A stretch of DNA of 64,000 bases, taken from positions 124,001 through 188,000 of the forward strand of contig NZ_JAFYYT010000003.1 in the NCBI RefSeq assembly GCF_017549005.1, read 5' to 3'. Positions 27,199 through 36,807 of the stretch are shown here, piece by piece (within the stretch, counting starts at the first letter, position 1; every line of letters begins with the position of its first letter). Source of the stretch: Ruminococcus sp. GTDB taxonomy: Bacteria; Bacillota; Clostridia; Oscillospirales; Ruminococcaceae. The translations under genes and the position numbers were made by a program. Below the pieces are notes generated by a model, which did no database searches, was not told the origin of the DNA, and saw nothing but the letters and a program-made list of their open reading frames with translations.

Positions 27199-27275
27199 TT
27201 TAGCCCTTAGCCCTTAGCCATCAGGAAGCGGCTGTGCCGCTTGCAGGGGCAGCTAATATCCGCCCGAAAATCAAA
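27199..27275. repeat. Palindromic intergenic repeat (copy 5)
   Basis: TTAGCCCTTAGCCCTTAGCCATC, then AGCGGCTGTGCCGCTTGCAGGGGC and TAATATCCGCCCG, the last two shared with the copies at 3698 and 5249. Confidence 0.65.
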
Positions 27276-27299
27276 TTTTTATGATATGGGAGAACAAAA

Positions 27300-27497
27300 A
27301 TGGGAAAAGAGGAAAGATTTGTAAAGATATATTCACAGGGAAAGCTTGTTGTTTCTGAAATATGGGTAGATGTAGTCACAGGTGTTAACTATGTTTACCA
27401 TGCAGCAGGTTATTCGGGCGGTCTGACTCCGCTTCTTGACAAGGACGGCAAGCCTGTGATCTCGTCCCCTGACGAGATAAAAGCATTGAAGAAATAA
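27300..27497 (+). CDS. DUF6440-like small protein
   Basis: A 65-residue protein. VSEIWVDVVTGVNYVYHAAGYSGGLTPLLDKDGKPVI matches the small DUF6440 pattern (a tail ending in GGLTPLLDxDGKP), assigned from memory and not searched. Function unknown. Weak RBS GGAG upstream. It precedes a lipoprotein by ten bases. Confidence 0.75.
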   Translation: MGKEERFVKIYSQGKLVVSEIWVDVVTGVNYVYHAAGYSGGLTPLLDKDGKPVISSPDEIKALKK

Positions 27498-27507
27498 AGG
27501 ATAAGGA

Positions 27508-28356
27508 ATGAAAAAAACACTTACAGTACTTATGGCGGCAGCAATGCTGCTTACCGCAGTTTCCTGCGGCAAGGACGGGAAAAAGACTTTCTCTGACGAG
27601 GCTGCTCCAAATGTCACGGCAGAGATAACAACAAAAAGTATCGAAGATATACTTGCAGAGTATACGACCACTGCCGAGGAGCTTGAGAAGCAGATATCAG
27701 AGATGAAAGAAACTGCTATGGAGCGCGTGGACCTTACAGCCCAGAAGCTCCAGAATTATGAAATACCTGACGATTGGAAGGAAATGAGTGACGGAAGGAT
27801 AAAATTCCTCGTTCCGCCCGATGTTGAGGACAAGACGACTTCAAAAAGCAAGCTTATAATGGGCAAGTTCCAGAATGAGGATAGATCCGTGGCTGTTACC
27901 ATAATGAATGGCAACGACTGGAACGAACATTATGAGGCAGAAGCTGAAGATGAAGATGACTATTTTCCCGAGGTAAGCGAGGAAAATGTAGTAAAAGCTT
28001 TCAAGGAGCTTGGGATAGATTACGACGGCACACGCACCTCATTTTATAAGGCTGTGCTTTCTTTCACAAGCGCTGACCGCACCGATGAAAACGCCAAGGC
28101 TTTCGATACCGCCGCACTGGCAAAGGGACTTTGCTTTCTGACCTTCCCCGAGGTGTTCTACGGAGACCACGACGGACACGATGTATACGCTCATGGCTAT
28201 CCTCCGATAAACTCGCTTGGCAAAAAAAGCAAGGACAGCGATTGCAAATTCTGGGTGGGAGCATTTGCCGACAGCAATACAGAATATACGCTCATGGTCA
28301 CTGCAAGATCGAGAGAGGAAGCCCTCATGATATGCTCGACTATAACTTTTTGTTGA
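27508..28356 (+). CDS. Putative lipoprotein of unknown function
   Basis: A 282-residue protein with signal peptide and lipobox LLTAVSC (Cys at residue 20), so probably anchored outside the membrane. A Lys/Asp/Thr-rich linker and a helical segment (about 48-85) lead to a beta-rich domain, DRSVAVTIMNGNDWNEHYEAE, which I do not recognise. The RBS AAGGA has good spacing. Sixteen bases later the ECF ATPase genes start; a link to transport is possible but unsupported. Confidence 0.8.
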   Translation: MKKTLTVLMAAAMLLTAVSCGKDGKKTFSDEAAPNVTAEITTKSIEDILAEYTTTAEELEKQISEMKETAMERVDLTAQKLQNYEIPDDWKEMSDGRIKFLVPPDVEDKTTSKSKLIMGKFQNEDRSVAVTIMNGNDWNEHYEAEAEDEDDYFPEVSEENVVKAFKELGIDYDGTRTSFYKAVLSFTSADRTDENAKAFDTAALAKGLCFLTFPEVFYGDHDGHDVYAHGYPPINSLGKKSKDSDCKFWVGAFADSNTEYTLMVTARSREEALMICSTITFC

Positions 28357-28371
28357 AGAACAGGGATAATT

Positions 28372-29223
28372 ATGGAAAATATAATCGAAATAAAAGGTCT
28401 GCATTTCGCCTATGAGCCAGACGAAGAGGGTAAGGAACCCGTCGAAGTCCTCAAGGGCATAGACCTTGACATAAAGCAGGGTGAGTTCGTAGCGGTGCTG
28501 GGGCACAACGGCTGCGGAAAATCCACTCTTGCAAAGCACCTGAACGCCATACTGCTCCCCACCGAGGGAACGGTAACGGTTGACGGTATAGACACGAAGG
28601 ACGCTGACAAGCTGTTCGAGCTCCGACAAAGAGCAGGAATGGTATTCCAGAATCCCGATAATCAGATAGTATCGTCAATAGTCGAGGAGGACGTGGCATT
28701 TGCCCTCGAAAACCTCGGCGTACCATATGAGGAAATGCGGAGGCGCGTGGACGAAAGCCTCAGAGCTGTGGGAATGTACGAATACAGGATGCACTCGCCG
28801 AGTCAGCTCTCGGGCGGACAGAAGCAGAGAGTTGCCATAGCAGGCATTATCGCCATGCAGCCAAAGTGCATAATACTCGACGAGCCCACTGCCATGCTCG
28901 ACCCTCAGGGGCGAAAGGAAGTTCTTGCCACCATACACCGCATGAACCGCGAGCAGGGCATAACCATAGTCCTTATAACCCATTACATGGACGAGGCTGC
29001 GGACTGCGACCGCGTGGTGGTAATGGACAAGGGAAAGGTCGTCCTCGACAATGTTCCCGAAAAGGTCTTTTCACAGGTGGAAAAGCTGAAAGCCATAGGG
29101 CTTGACGTACCGCAGGTGACAGAGCTCGTATGGGAGCTCAGAAAGGCAGGCTGCGACATCTCTCCCGAGATAATCTCGGAGGAGGAGTGCGTTGCGGCAA
29201 TAGAAAAACTGTTCGCAGACTGA
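28372..29223 (+). CDS. ecfA1: Energy-coupling factor transporter ATPase EcfA1
   Basis: One of two ATPases of the shared (group II) ECF vitamin/metal importer. 283 residues. Walker [11 protein letters not shown]-loop region [20 protein letters not shown], signature [13 protein letters not shown], Walker [13 protein letters not shown] and H-loop ITHYMDE are all present. It is the first of ecfA1-ecfA2-ecfT, with no substrate-binding S component in the window, so S subunits must be encoded elsewhere. Confidence 0.95.
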   Translation: MENIIEIKGLHFAYEPDEEGKEPVEVLKGIDLDIKQGEFVAVLGHNGCGKSTLAKHLNAILLPTEGTVTVDGIDTKDADKLFELRQRAGMVFQNPDNQIVSSIVEEDVAFALENLGVPYEEMRRRVDESLRAVGMYEYRMHSPSQLSGGQKQRVAIAGIIAMQPKCIILDEPTAMLDPQGRKEVLATIHRMNREQGITIVLITHYMDEAADCDRVVVMDKGKVVLDNVPEKVFSQVEKLKAIGLDVPQVTELVWELRKAGCDISPEIISEEECVAAIEKLFAD

Positions 29224-29255
29224 ATCGTCTGCCGCTGCAGAAAAGGAGAATAGAA

Positions 29256-30119
29256 TTGGCTATCCTTGAAACACAGGAACTTACATATACATACAGCGTG
29301 GGCACGCCCTTTGAAAAAACAGCCGTCGACCATGTGAGCCTCAGCATTGATGAGGGCGAAATGGTAGGCGTTATGGGGCATACAGGCTCGGGAAAGTCCA
29401 CGCTCATACAGCACTTCAACGGACTTCTCAGGCCCACGTCGGGAAAAGTTCTTCTTGACGGAAAGGACATATGGGAGGACAAGGACAGGATACGCGACGT
29501 CCGCTTCAAGGTGGGACTTGTTTTCCAGTATCCCGAATATCAGATATTCGAGGAGACGGTTTTCAAGGACATCGCCTTTGGCCCTAAGAATATGGGACTT
29601 GACGAAGCGGAGATAAAGCGACGGGTACTTGCAACAGCCCATGATATAGGGCTTCCGGAGGAGCTGCTGGAGCGCTCGCCCTTCGAGCTCTCGGGCGGTC
29701 AGAAGCGCCGTGTGGCTATCGCAGGCGTTATGGCTATGGAGCCGAGAGTGCTCATACTCGACGAGCCCACCGCAGGTCTTGACCCTGCGGGAAGAGACAA
29801 GATACTCGAGCATATAAAGCGCTATCACGAGCGCACAAAGAATACCATACTCATCGTTTCTCACAGCATGGAGGATATAGCCTCCTTTGCCGACAAGATA
29901 CTGGTCATGAGCAGGGCGAAGCTCTTCTGCTACGACGAAACGGTAAAAGTGTTCGCAAGAGCCGACGAAATATCGGAGATAGGTCTCGACGTACCGCAGA
30001 TAACCAGAGTCTTCGGAGAGCTAAGGCGCAGAGGTCTCGACTTCGGCAAGGAAGTATTCACAGTGGGATATGCCCGCGACCTCCTGCTGAGGCAGCTGAA
30101 CGAAAGGAAGGTACGCTGA
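29256..30119 (+). CDS. ecfA2: Energy-coupling factor transporter ATPase EcfA2
   Basis: The second ECF ATPase, 287 residues. The TTG at 29256 follows AAAAGGAGAA and gives LAILETQEL; a longer frame from 29130 lies inside ecfA1 and is rejected. Walker A GHTGSGKST, VFQYPEYQIFEETVFKDIAF, signature LSGGQKRRVAIAG and Walker B LILDEPTAGLD. It ends directly before ecfT, without intervening bases. Confidence 0.95.
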   Translation: MAILETQELTYTYSVGTPFEKTAVDHVSLSIDEGEMVGVMGHTGSGKSTLIQHFNGLLRPTSGKVLLDGKDIWEDKDRIRDVRFKVGLVFQYPEYQIFEETVFKDIAFGPKNMGLDEAEIKRRVLATAHDIGLPEELLERSPFELSGGQKRRVAIAGVMAMEPRVLILDEPTAGLDPAGRDKILEHIKRYHERTKNTILIVSHSMEDIASFADKILVMSRAKLFCYDETVKVFARADEISEIGLDVPQITRVFGELRRRGLDFGKEVFTVGYARDLLLRQLNERKVR

Positions 30120-30923
30120 ATGCTGAAGGATATCACCATCGGACAGTACTTCCCGGGAAACAGTATCATCCACAGGCTCGACCCGAGATTCAAGATAGTT
30201 ATCACGCTCATATACATCATAATGCTCTTTTCGGGAGGCAATTACATATGCCTTGCGGTGGGGGCTGCATTCACCTTCGGTGCGATACTGCTTTCGCGCA
30301 TACCCGTGAAGATGTTCTGGAAGAGCGTGAAGCCGCTTCTTCCGTTCCTTGTCATCACGGCTGTCCTCAATCTTCTGCTCATGAGCAGCGGAGAGGTGCT
30401 TTGGAAGTGGAAATTCCTCAGGATAACCGAGGACGGACTGAACACCAGCTTATTCATGGTCATAAGGATAGTGCTCCTCATCATGGGAACATCTCTCCTG
30501 ACATATACGACATCGCCCATAACACTTACGGACGCTATCGAGAGGCTGCTCTCGCCCCTCAGGAAAGTGAAGTTCCCCGTGCATGAGCTTGCGATGATGA
30601 TGTCCATCGCCCTCAGGTTCATACCTACGCTCATAGAGGAGACCGACAAGATAATGTCCGCACAGAAAGCCCGCGGAGCTGAAATAGATACAGGAAGCTT
30701 CGCAACGAGAGCAAAGAACCTCATATCCATACTTGTTCCGCTGTTCATATCCGCATTCAGACGTGCGGACGAGCTCGCAACAGCTATGGAGTGCCGCTGT
30801 TATCACGGCGGAGAGGGAAGAACAAGACTGAGACAGCTCAAATCCGCCCCGAGGGACTATATAGCCCTTGCGGTAACGGTACTTTTCCTTGTGGGAGTTA
30901 TCGTGCTGGGCAAGCTCGTCTGA
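30120..30923 (+). CDS. ecfT: Energy-coupling factor transmembrane protein EcfT
   Basis: Scaffold of the ECF importer, 267 residues. Hydrophobic segments lie in the first 130 residues and at the C-terminus. The two coupling-helix motifs are present as AQKARG and AMECRCYHGG in the long cytoplasmic loop (X-R-X motifs that contact the ATPases). The start abuts the ecfA2 stop. Confidence 0.94.
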   Translation: MLKDITIGQYFPGNSIIHRLDPRFKIVITLIYIIMLFSGGNYICLAVGAAFTFGAILLSRIPVKMFWKSVKPLLPFLVITAVLNLLLMSSGEVLWKWKFLRITEDGLNTSLFMVIRIVLLIMGTSLLTYTTSPITLTDAIERLLSPLRKVKFPVHELAMMMSIALRFIPTLIEETDKIMSAQKARGAEIDTGSFATRAKNLISILVPLFISAFRRADELATAMECRCYHGGEGRTRLRQLKSAPRDYIALAVTVLFLVGVIVLGKLV

Positions 30924-30945
30924 GCGGATCACAGAGAGGAAAACA

Positions 30946-33849
30946 ATGAACAAAGAAGAAAGAAGAGCTGCTGCGCGATTAAAGCTGGAGCGGTTCAGAA
31001 AAGGAAAATTTTACCGTATAATGTACGAAAAGGGTGTATTGTACTTTATACTTTCGTTTCTTATCCCTTTTTCCATAATGCTTTATGCGTTCGGAATGTT
31101 CGGGATACACCCCTTTGGAAACAGACAGATACTTGTAGTTGACCTGTGGCACCAGTACTACCCGTTTTTCAGGGTAGTGCGCGAGAAACTCGTGAGCGGC
31201 GGCTCGTTCCTGTATTCATGGGAAAACGGACTTGGCACAAACTTCCTGTCGCTCATATCCTACTATGCGGCAAGTCCGCTGAACTGGCTTTCGGTATTCT
31301 TCGGAGAGGGCGGAGAAAGGGACGCGCTCACATTCATACTTGCGGCAAAGATAGGCTTTGCAGGAGCATTTTTCAGCTCGTTCCTGAGATACACCTACAG
31401 GCGCAGGGACTTCTCAATATGTATGTTCTCCGTGGCATACGCCCTTTGCAGCTATACTCTCGGATATTACTGGAACGTCATGTGGTTCGATACGGTAGCG
31501 CTTTTTCCGCTGGCAATGCTGGGAATAGTGATGCTGTGCAGAGAGGGCAGGTGGAAGATATTCACGCTCAGCCTTGCGCTTTCGCTCATTGCGAACTACT
31601 ATGTCGGATATTTTACATGTATATTTTCAATATTTATGTTTGCGGCTTCAAGCATTATCGAATGCAGAGGGATCAGGGACTGGTTCAGGAAACTGCTGCT
31701 CATGTTCCGTTCATCGGCGCTGGGCATAGGTCTCGGAGCGTTCATGCTGCTCCCTGCATACTTCGGTCTTAAACTGACCTACAGTGCAAACAACTCCATG
31801 CCAAAGGAAATATCCTTTTATGAGGACTGGAAGAAGATATTCGGAAATCTCCTTTCGTACAGCGAGCCCACAAAGGTGGACGGACTCCCGAATTTCGCCT
31901 GCGGAATGCTGGCAGTTATGCTGTTCGGAGTGTTCATCTTCGCATTCGGCATAAAGATAAGAGAGAAGATAGCAGCTGTAATAATGCTTGGCGTTATAGC
32001 CGTCAGCTGCAACATGAATATCCTCAACTACATATGGCACGGATTCCATTTCACCAATCAGATACCCTACCGTTTTGCGTTCATATTCAGCTTTGTGCTT
32101 GCTGCGGCGGCATTCAGGGCTTATGACGTCATACTGACGAGGGGCATAAAGATATATCACCTTGTACTCATGCTCATAGCTCCCTCGGCTGTCTTTGTGC
32201 TGTACAAGATATCCCGGGGCGTTGACTATAAATTTGAAGGAGCCATAAAGAGCTCCGCTATCATCGCAGGAGCATTCTGGCTCATATTCGTGGCTGCAAA
32301 GGTCTTTCCGTTCAGAACTCAGAGGACGCGTAACATTCTCATGACCTTCGTGCTTGCTGCGGCAATGTTCAGCGAGTTCATAAGCAACGCGCAGATAGGC
32401 GTGCAGACCGTCGATACCACCAGCTACACCGAATATCCTGCAACATACGACGACGTTGAGGCTCTCCTGAAATATGAGAGGGAGAATGACAAAACGCCCT
32501 TCTACAGGACGGAGATGACTCAGACCTACACCCTCAACGACAGTGCGCTCTACGGCTACTACGGCCTTTCACAGTTCTCGTCGGCGGCAAACGTTTCGGT
32601 CACGACTCTCTGCAAGAGGCTCGGACTTTACGCCTCCGAGGCAGGAAACCGCTACTACTACAGGACTTCCACTCCTGTTGTCAATTCCCTTTTCAGCATA
32701 AAATACCTTGTGAAAAAGGGTGGAGTGCTCAACTCCGAGGACTGGGTAATGGAGGATATCCGTACAGCAGGCAGCTCGACGCTTTACAGGAACCGCTATC
32801 CGCTGTCAATGGGCTTCATGGTAAGCGAAAAGGTGCTTGACATGGAGGACAGCAGCACGGCTAATCCCTTTGAGTACCAGAACAGCCTTGTGCGTCACCT
32901 CACGGACAATGAGGAGGAGTTCTTCGTTCCGCAGCCCGTGGCTCTTGCAGAGTACGACGGCCTTGAGGTCTCAAAGAACGGCTACGGCAACTACACCTTC
33001 CAGAACAATACGGAAGAGCCTACAGGCAGCGCTACCTACACCTATGACTGTATCGACGGAAGCTACATTTACGGCTATGCCAACGGTTCGGGCGGTACCT
33101 GCGACCACCTCGAGATAAAGTGCGGCGAGGATACCATAGATTCGGGCAAGCTCATCGAAAGCTATCCTATCGTGTTCCCTATGGGCAACGGTCAGGCAGG
33201 TGAGGAGTCCACAGTAAAGATAACCTCCAACGAGAAGCACAAGACAGGCAACTTCAAGCTTATGGTCTATGCTCTGAAAAAGGAGCGTTTTGAGGCGTTC
33301 TACAATGACTTGGCCGATGAACAGCTGGAAATAGACAAATTCACCGACCGCAAAATAAGCGGTAAGATAAATGCTCAGAAGGACGGAGTGCTTTTCCTGT
33401 CGATACCCTACGAAAAGGGCTGGAAAGTATATATCGACGGCGAAAGAGCCGAGACCTTCAAGGTATTGCAGGCCATGCTCGGTGTAAAAGTCGGCAGCGG
33501 CGGGCATGATATCAGGATAGAGTACACTCCCGAGGGCTTTGCACCCGGAGTTACCATAACATTCCTCAGCGCGGCGCTTGTGATATTCATCACATACGCC
33601 GAAAGAAAGCGCAGGATCCGCCGTAAGGAACACGCTGCGGCAATACAGCGCGAAGCCGGGGAAAACGTCGATACCTCCACCTACAGGCAGGGAGCGGCTA
33701 TATACGATCAGTTCGGCATTCCCCACCCCGATGACCATATCGGCAGAGTCGAGGACTCGGAGGTAGTACTTTACGACGGGCGGGCTGCTGCTGAAAAGGA
33801 GGCGGGCAATGCGGAACCTGAAAGTGACCATAGCCTACAGAGGCACTAA
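30946..33849 (+). CDS. YfhO-family membrane protein (GT-C-like)
   Basis: A 967-residue integral membrane protein of the YfhO family, which in Bacillus and Listeria contributes to glycosylation of lipoteichoic acid at the outer face. About twelve hydrophobic segments fill residues 20-500; VVDLWHQYYPFF lies in the first outer loop, with acidic residues as in GT-C enzymes. The remainder is a large soluble, beta-rich domain and one C-terminal membrane segment (SAALVIFITYAE) followed by a charged tail. The ATG at 30946 has AGAGAGGA; the frame-extended start at 30889 lies in ecfT and is rejected. Confidence 0.88.
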   Translation: MNKEERRAAARLKLERFRKGKFYRIMYEKGVLYFILSFLIPFSIMLYAFGMFGIHPFGNRQILVVDLWHQYYPFFRVVREKLVSGGSFLYSWENGLGTNFLSLISYYAASPLNWLSVFFGEGGERDALTFILAAKIGFAGAFFSSFLRYTYRRRDFSICMFSVAYALCSYTLGYYWNVMWFDTVALFPLAMLGIVMLCREGRWKIFTLSLALSLIANYYVGYFTCIFSIFMFAASSIIECRGIRDWFRKLLLMFRSSALGIGLGAFMLLPAYFGLKLTYSANNSMPKEISFYEDWKKIFGNLLSYSEPTKVDGLPNFACGMLAVMLFGVFIFAFGIKIREKIAAVIMLGVIAVSCNMNILNYIWHGFHFTNQIPYRFAFIFSFVLAAAAFRAYDVILTRGIKIYHLVLMLIAPSAVFVLYKISRGVDYKFEGAIKSSAIIAGAFWLIFVAAKVFPFRTQRTRNILMTFVLAAAMFSEFISNAQIGVQTVDTTSYTEYPATYDDVEALLKYERENDKTPFYRTEMTQTYTLNDSALYGYYGLSQFSSAANVSVTTLCKRLGLYASEAGNRYYYRTSTPVVNSLFSIKYLVKKGGVLNSEDWVMEDIRTAGSSTLYRNRYPLSMGFMVSEKVLDMEDSSTANPFEYQNSLVRHLTDNEEEFFVPQPVALAEYDGLEVSKNGYGNYTFQNNTEEPTGSATYTYDCIDGSYIYGYANGSGGTCDHLEIKCGEDTIDSGKLIESYPIVFPMGNGQAGEESTVKITSNEKHKTGNFKLMVYALKKERFEAFYNDLADEQLEIDKFTDRKISGKINAQKDGVLFLSIPYEKGWKVYIDGERAETFKVLQAMLGVKVGSGGHDIRIEYTPEGFAPGVTITFLSAALVIFITYAERKRRIRRKEHAAAIQREAGENVDTSTYRQGAAIYDQFGIPHPDDHIGRVEDSEVVLYDGRAAAEKEAGNAEPESDHSLQRH

Positions 33850-34570
33850 GTACCACGGCTTTCAGCGCCAGAACAACGCTCTGACGGTGCAGGAGGTGCT
33901 GGAAAACAAGCTTTCAAAGGTGCTGAACGAGCCTGTGACGGTAACAGGCTGTTCAAGGACAGACACGGGAGTTCACGCGAATATGTTCTGCTTTAACGTA
34001 AAGACCGTCAGCAATATAAACTGTCTCGGCTTTTGCAGAGGTGTGAACGGCGAGCTCCCCGACGATATATCCATTCTCAGCTGTGAGGACGTTCCGCTGG
34101 ATTTCCATGCGCGGTACGACTGCAAGGGAAAGGAATATATCTACAAAATGCATTGCAGCGAGTCGAAAAATCCCTTTGCAGCGGATCTTATGCTGCATTA
34201 CAGGAGAAAATTCGATATCGAGGCTGCACGAAAAGCCGCAGGATATCTCGTGGGAACCCACGATTTTTCATCGTTTTGTGCTGACTGTACAAATGTTTCC
34301 ACCACCGTAAGGACTATTTATTCTTTCAAAATAGAAAATAGTGGAGATTCTGTGATAATGCTTGTAAAAGGCAACGGTTTTTTGTATAATATGATTAGGA
34401 TAATTGCAGGCACTCTTATCGACGTGAGCGAAAAAAGGATAGCTCCCGACGATATACCTGCTATACTTGCCGCAAAAGACCGCCTTAAAGCAGGCAGAAC
34501 GGCAATGGCTCACGGACTGTATCTGAACCGCGTGTTCTACAGCGAGGAGGAGCTTCTTAAAGAGACATAG
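33809..34570 (+). CDS. truA: tRNA pseudouridine(38-40) synthase TruA
   Basis: Isomerises uridines 38-40 in the anticodon arm of many tRNAs. 253 residues. The nucleophile D52 is in CSRTDTGVHA; RYDCKGKEYIYKM and FLYNMIRIIAGTLIDV complete the family pattern. AAAGGAGG precedes the ATG at 33809, inside the last 41 bases of the upstream YfhO gene, so the two overlap and are likely coupled. Confidence 0.96.
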   Translation: MRNLKVTIAYRGTKYHGFQRQNNALTVQEVLENKLSKVLNEPVTVTGCSRTDTGVHANMFCFNVKTVSNINCLGFCRGVNGELPDDISILSCEDVPLDFHARYDCKGKEYIYKMHCSESKNPFAADLMLHYRRKFDIEAARKAAGYLVGTHDFSSFCADCTNVSTTVRTIYSFKIENSGDSVIMLVKGNGFLYNMIRIIAGTLIDVSEKRIAPDDIPAILAAKDRLKAGRTAMAHGLYLNRVFYSEEELLKET

Positions 34571-34596
34571 GAAAAGAACAAAAAGGAGGTGCCAGC

Positions 34597-35769
34597 TTGC
34601 CTAAGGTTTATGACGCCGAAGATATCGTCGATCAGAAAAATCGGATGAAGCGGCGAAAGCGACAGAGGCAGTTGATCTGTATACTGCTGGCAGCAATTAT
34701 CGGAACAGGGCTTTATTTTACCCGCGATAAGTGGTATAATAAATTAAGGGGCATAGGAGAACAATACAGGACCATCGTCAACTCGGGTCAGCTGGCCGAG
34801 GGAAACTTCCCTATAGAGGTCAGCGGCGGAGCGGATTACCAGCTAAGCCTTTCGGGCAGCAGGATGACGCTCCTCAGCGATACGTACACCTATTACTATG
34901 ATACTGACGGCGCTCTTCTCAAGCGCAGACAGCATACATATACGAATACGGTGCTTCGCAATGCGGGCGGACGGACCCTTGTTTATGAACAGGGCGGAAA
35001 CGAGCTCAGTGTGGAGGACGAGGATCAGATCTTCTACACCAAGACTTTCGCAAAAAACCAGATACTCTTTGCTGATATCAGCGAGGAGGGATATGCAGCA
35101 GTAGTAACTACTTCTGAAAATTACAGCTGTGAACTGGTCGTATATGACAAAAGGGGTGAAGTCATATACACAAGAAAATGTATCGAGAGAGCCAGCGATC
35201 TGAGCTTCATTGACGGAAGCAGGGGCTGCGTGCTGAGCTATATCTCAGCTGAAAACGGCCAGCTCGTTACAAAGGTGCAGAAGATCAGCTTCAGTGAAAA
35301 AGATGAACAATGGACATCCCCAGGACTTAATACATTCGGTCTCAGAGTCTGCGGATATGAAGGCGGTGCCTTCGTACTCGGATCTGAAGCCTGCGGTTAT
35401 GTTGACCGCAGCGGACAGATCAGCTCATATTATTCATATGACGGAGATTTCGTCGCAGGCTCAAGTGAGAACGGCAATTCAGCAGTTATAGTAAATAACG
35501 AGGATAGAAGAAAATACGTCATGGCTCTTTTCAGCGGCGAAAATGCCGAAGCACTCGTCATTGAGCTCGAGGAGCCGTCAATTGACGTTACCATTTATGA
35601 GGATCTTGCATACGTAATGTGCCAGGGAAGGATAATGGCATACGATTTCAACGGCGGACTCCGTTCCGTGGCTGATGTAAGCGACTCATATACAGGCTTT
35701 GTACGCAGTGATGATCATATTTTCCTGAAGGGCTATAATAAAATAGATCGTATAGATTATGAAAGCTGA
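34597..35769 (+). CDS. Membrane-anchored protein of unknown function (DUF5711-like)
   Basis: A 390-residue protein starting at TTG (34597) behind AAAAGGAGGT. Basic N-terminus (MKRRKRQRQ), one membrane segment (about 30-48), then an outer part made of repeated four-stranded units, suggesting a beta-propeller: the words YDTDGALLKRRQHTY, DKRGEVIYTRKC and DFNGGLRSVADV recur with regular spacing. DUF5711 is my best family guess from memory. It precedes a CvpA-like membrane protein. Confidence 0.7.
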   Translation: MPKVYDAEDIVDQKNRMKRRKRQRQLICILLAAIIGTGLYFTRDKWYNKLRGIGEQYRTIVNSGQLAEGNFPIEVSGGADYQLSLSGSRMTLLSDTYTYYYDTDGALLKRRQHTYTNTVLRNAGGRTLVYEQGGNELSVEDEDQIFYTKTFAKNQILFADISEEGYAAVVTTSENYSCELVVYDKRGEVIYTRKCIERASDLSFIDGSRGCVLSYISAENGQLVTKVQKISFSEKDEQWTSPGLNTFGLRVCGYEGGAFVLGSEACGYVDRSGQISSYYSYDGDFVAGSSENGNSAVIVNNEDRRKYVMALFSGENAEALVIELEEPSIDVTIYEDLAYVMCQGRIMAYDFNGGLRSVADVSDSYTGFVRSDDHIFLKGYNKIDRIDYES

Positions 35770-35800
35770 CTCTGATCATTGATCAATTAATTACCCGAAA

Positions 35801-35841
35801 GGAGGCAGCGCCGTAGGTAGCACGATACGGCGCGAAGCGTA
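35801..35841 (+). promoter_or_regulatory. Shine-Dalgarno bridged to the start codon by a hairpin
   Basis: GGAGG at 35801-35805 is 35 bases from the ATG at 35841. Between them GCGCCGTA (35808-35815) and TACGGCGC (35826-35833) form a perfect 8-bp stem with a 10-base loop. Folding leaves an effective spacing of 9 bases. No other in-frame ATG, GTG or TTG occurs between the TAG at 35814 and the ATG. Confidence 0.6.
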
Positions 35842-36737
35842 TGGGAGAACAATTTTGGTGGTTTTACGATGTTATCGTAGCAGCAGTGGTCCTTATTTGT
35901 ATTTTTCTGACTTTAAGGAAAGGGCTTCTTAAAGCCTCGGCTGCAATAGTCGGCTATATCTTTGCTGTTTTTATCAGCTTTTCGCTGAGTACGACGCTTG
36001 CAGGCAGTATAGCTGAAAGCGCATTGTACGGAAGCAATGTGAAAAAAATGAATTTTACTATCGCAGAGAACGATTATGCTGCGGAGTTATGTTCCCAGAT
36101 AAACGGTATGGGATACTATGTCACAGTCAACCGCGATAAGATAGAGCAGTTCTATCTTTCGGGAGAAGATGTGGACCACAAGATATACGATTATATCAGG
36201 CATATGAACAGCAAGCAGCTGGACGACGAGGAGACATTCACCGTTAAGCTCCATGACTGTTATGCCGTATCCGCAAGCAATTTCATAGCAAAGAAGCTCA
36301 GCCCGTATTCAGCGGAATACGCTGCCGAGCAGATAAGAAAGAACCCCCAGAAATACTGGCAGTTCATGCAGCTTTTAGGTGATGAGTACGATACAAAGCC
36401 GGCCGCTGAGTTCCTTGTAAAGAACTATGTCCAGCCGCCGTACACGACTTTGATAAGACTTATCATATACCTCATAGCATTTGTGGTACTGCTGCTTATT
36501 TTCCTTGCAATAGCTCACTCGTTCAGCAGGAACGACCATACGGAAAACGGCTTCTTTACCGTATCCCTGAGAGTTATCATAGGTGTCGGCAAGGCGGCTG
36601 CGATAATACTTGCTATCGCTGTTATAATACGTCTCAACGTGATAACGGGCAACGACAAAATGCTGTTCTTCAATCACGAGGCGATAGACAAGACCTATAT
36701 CTTTAAATATTTCTATTCCTTTATAAGGACATGGTAA
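35841..36737 (+). CDS. CvpA-like membrane protein
   Basis: A 298-residue protein with two N-terminal hydrophobic segments (about 8-27 and 32-52), a long extracytoplasmic-looking insert (about 60-195) and two C-terminal membrane segments (about 203-225 and 240-270). FYDVIVAAVVLICIFLTLRKGL is typical of the CvpA family start. The insert is longer than in CvpA of E. coli. CvpA proteins have ill-defined envelope roles. Start selection rests on there being no alternative in frame. Confidence 0.7.
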   Translation: MGEQFWWFYDVIVAAVVLICIFLTLRKGLLKASAAIVGYIFAVFISFSLSTTLAGSIAESALYGSNVKKMNFTIAENDYAAELCSQINGMGYYVTVNRDKIEQFYLSGEDVDHKIYDYIRHMNSKQLDDEETFTVKLHDCYAVSASNFIAKKLSPYSAEYAAEQIRKNPQKYWQFMQLLGDEYDTKPAAEFLVKNYVQPPYTTLIRLIIYLIAFVVLLLIFLAIAHSFSRNDHTENGFFTVSLRVIIGVGKAAAIILAIAVIIRLNVITGNDKMLFFNHEAIDKTYIFKYFYSFIRTW

Positions 36738-36747
36738 TCATAAATAT

Positions 36748-36779
36748 ACCGTTCATACCGTAATGACGGTCGGAACGGT
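36748..36779 (+). promoter_or_regulatory. Nested palindrome upstream of clpE, candidate operator
   Basis: ACCGT occurs at 36748 and 36757 and its complement ACGGT at 36766 and 36775, each exactly nine bases apart. The whole is a palindrome with a 7-bp outer stem (ACCGTTC/GAACGGT) and a 5-bp inner stem around AATG. It lies 14 bases before the clpE Shine-Dalgarno. There is no T-tract, so it is not an intrinsic terminator, and it does not match the CtsR heptad pair. Confidence 0.65.
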
Positions 36780-36807
36780 CATAACTAACTACAGGAGGAA
36801 CTGCCTG

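Noticed and set aside
28983..29864. Minus-strand frame opposite ecfA1/ecfA2
   Set aside because: Shadow frame across two recognised ATPase genes.
36748..36779. Intrinsic terminator before clpE
   Set aside because: Stem is interrupted and there is no T-tract.
36766..36784. CtsR operator in front of clpE
   Set aside because: The repeats GGTCGGA and GGTCATA are nine, not ten, bases apart and lack the AAA of the CtsR heptad.
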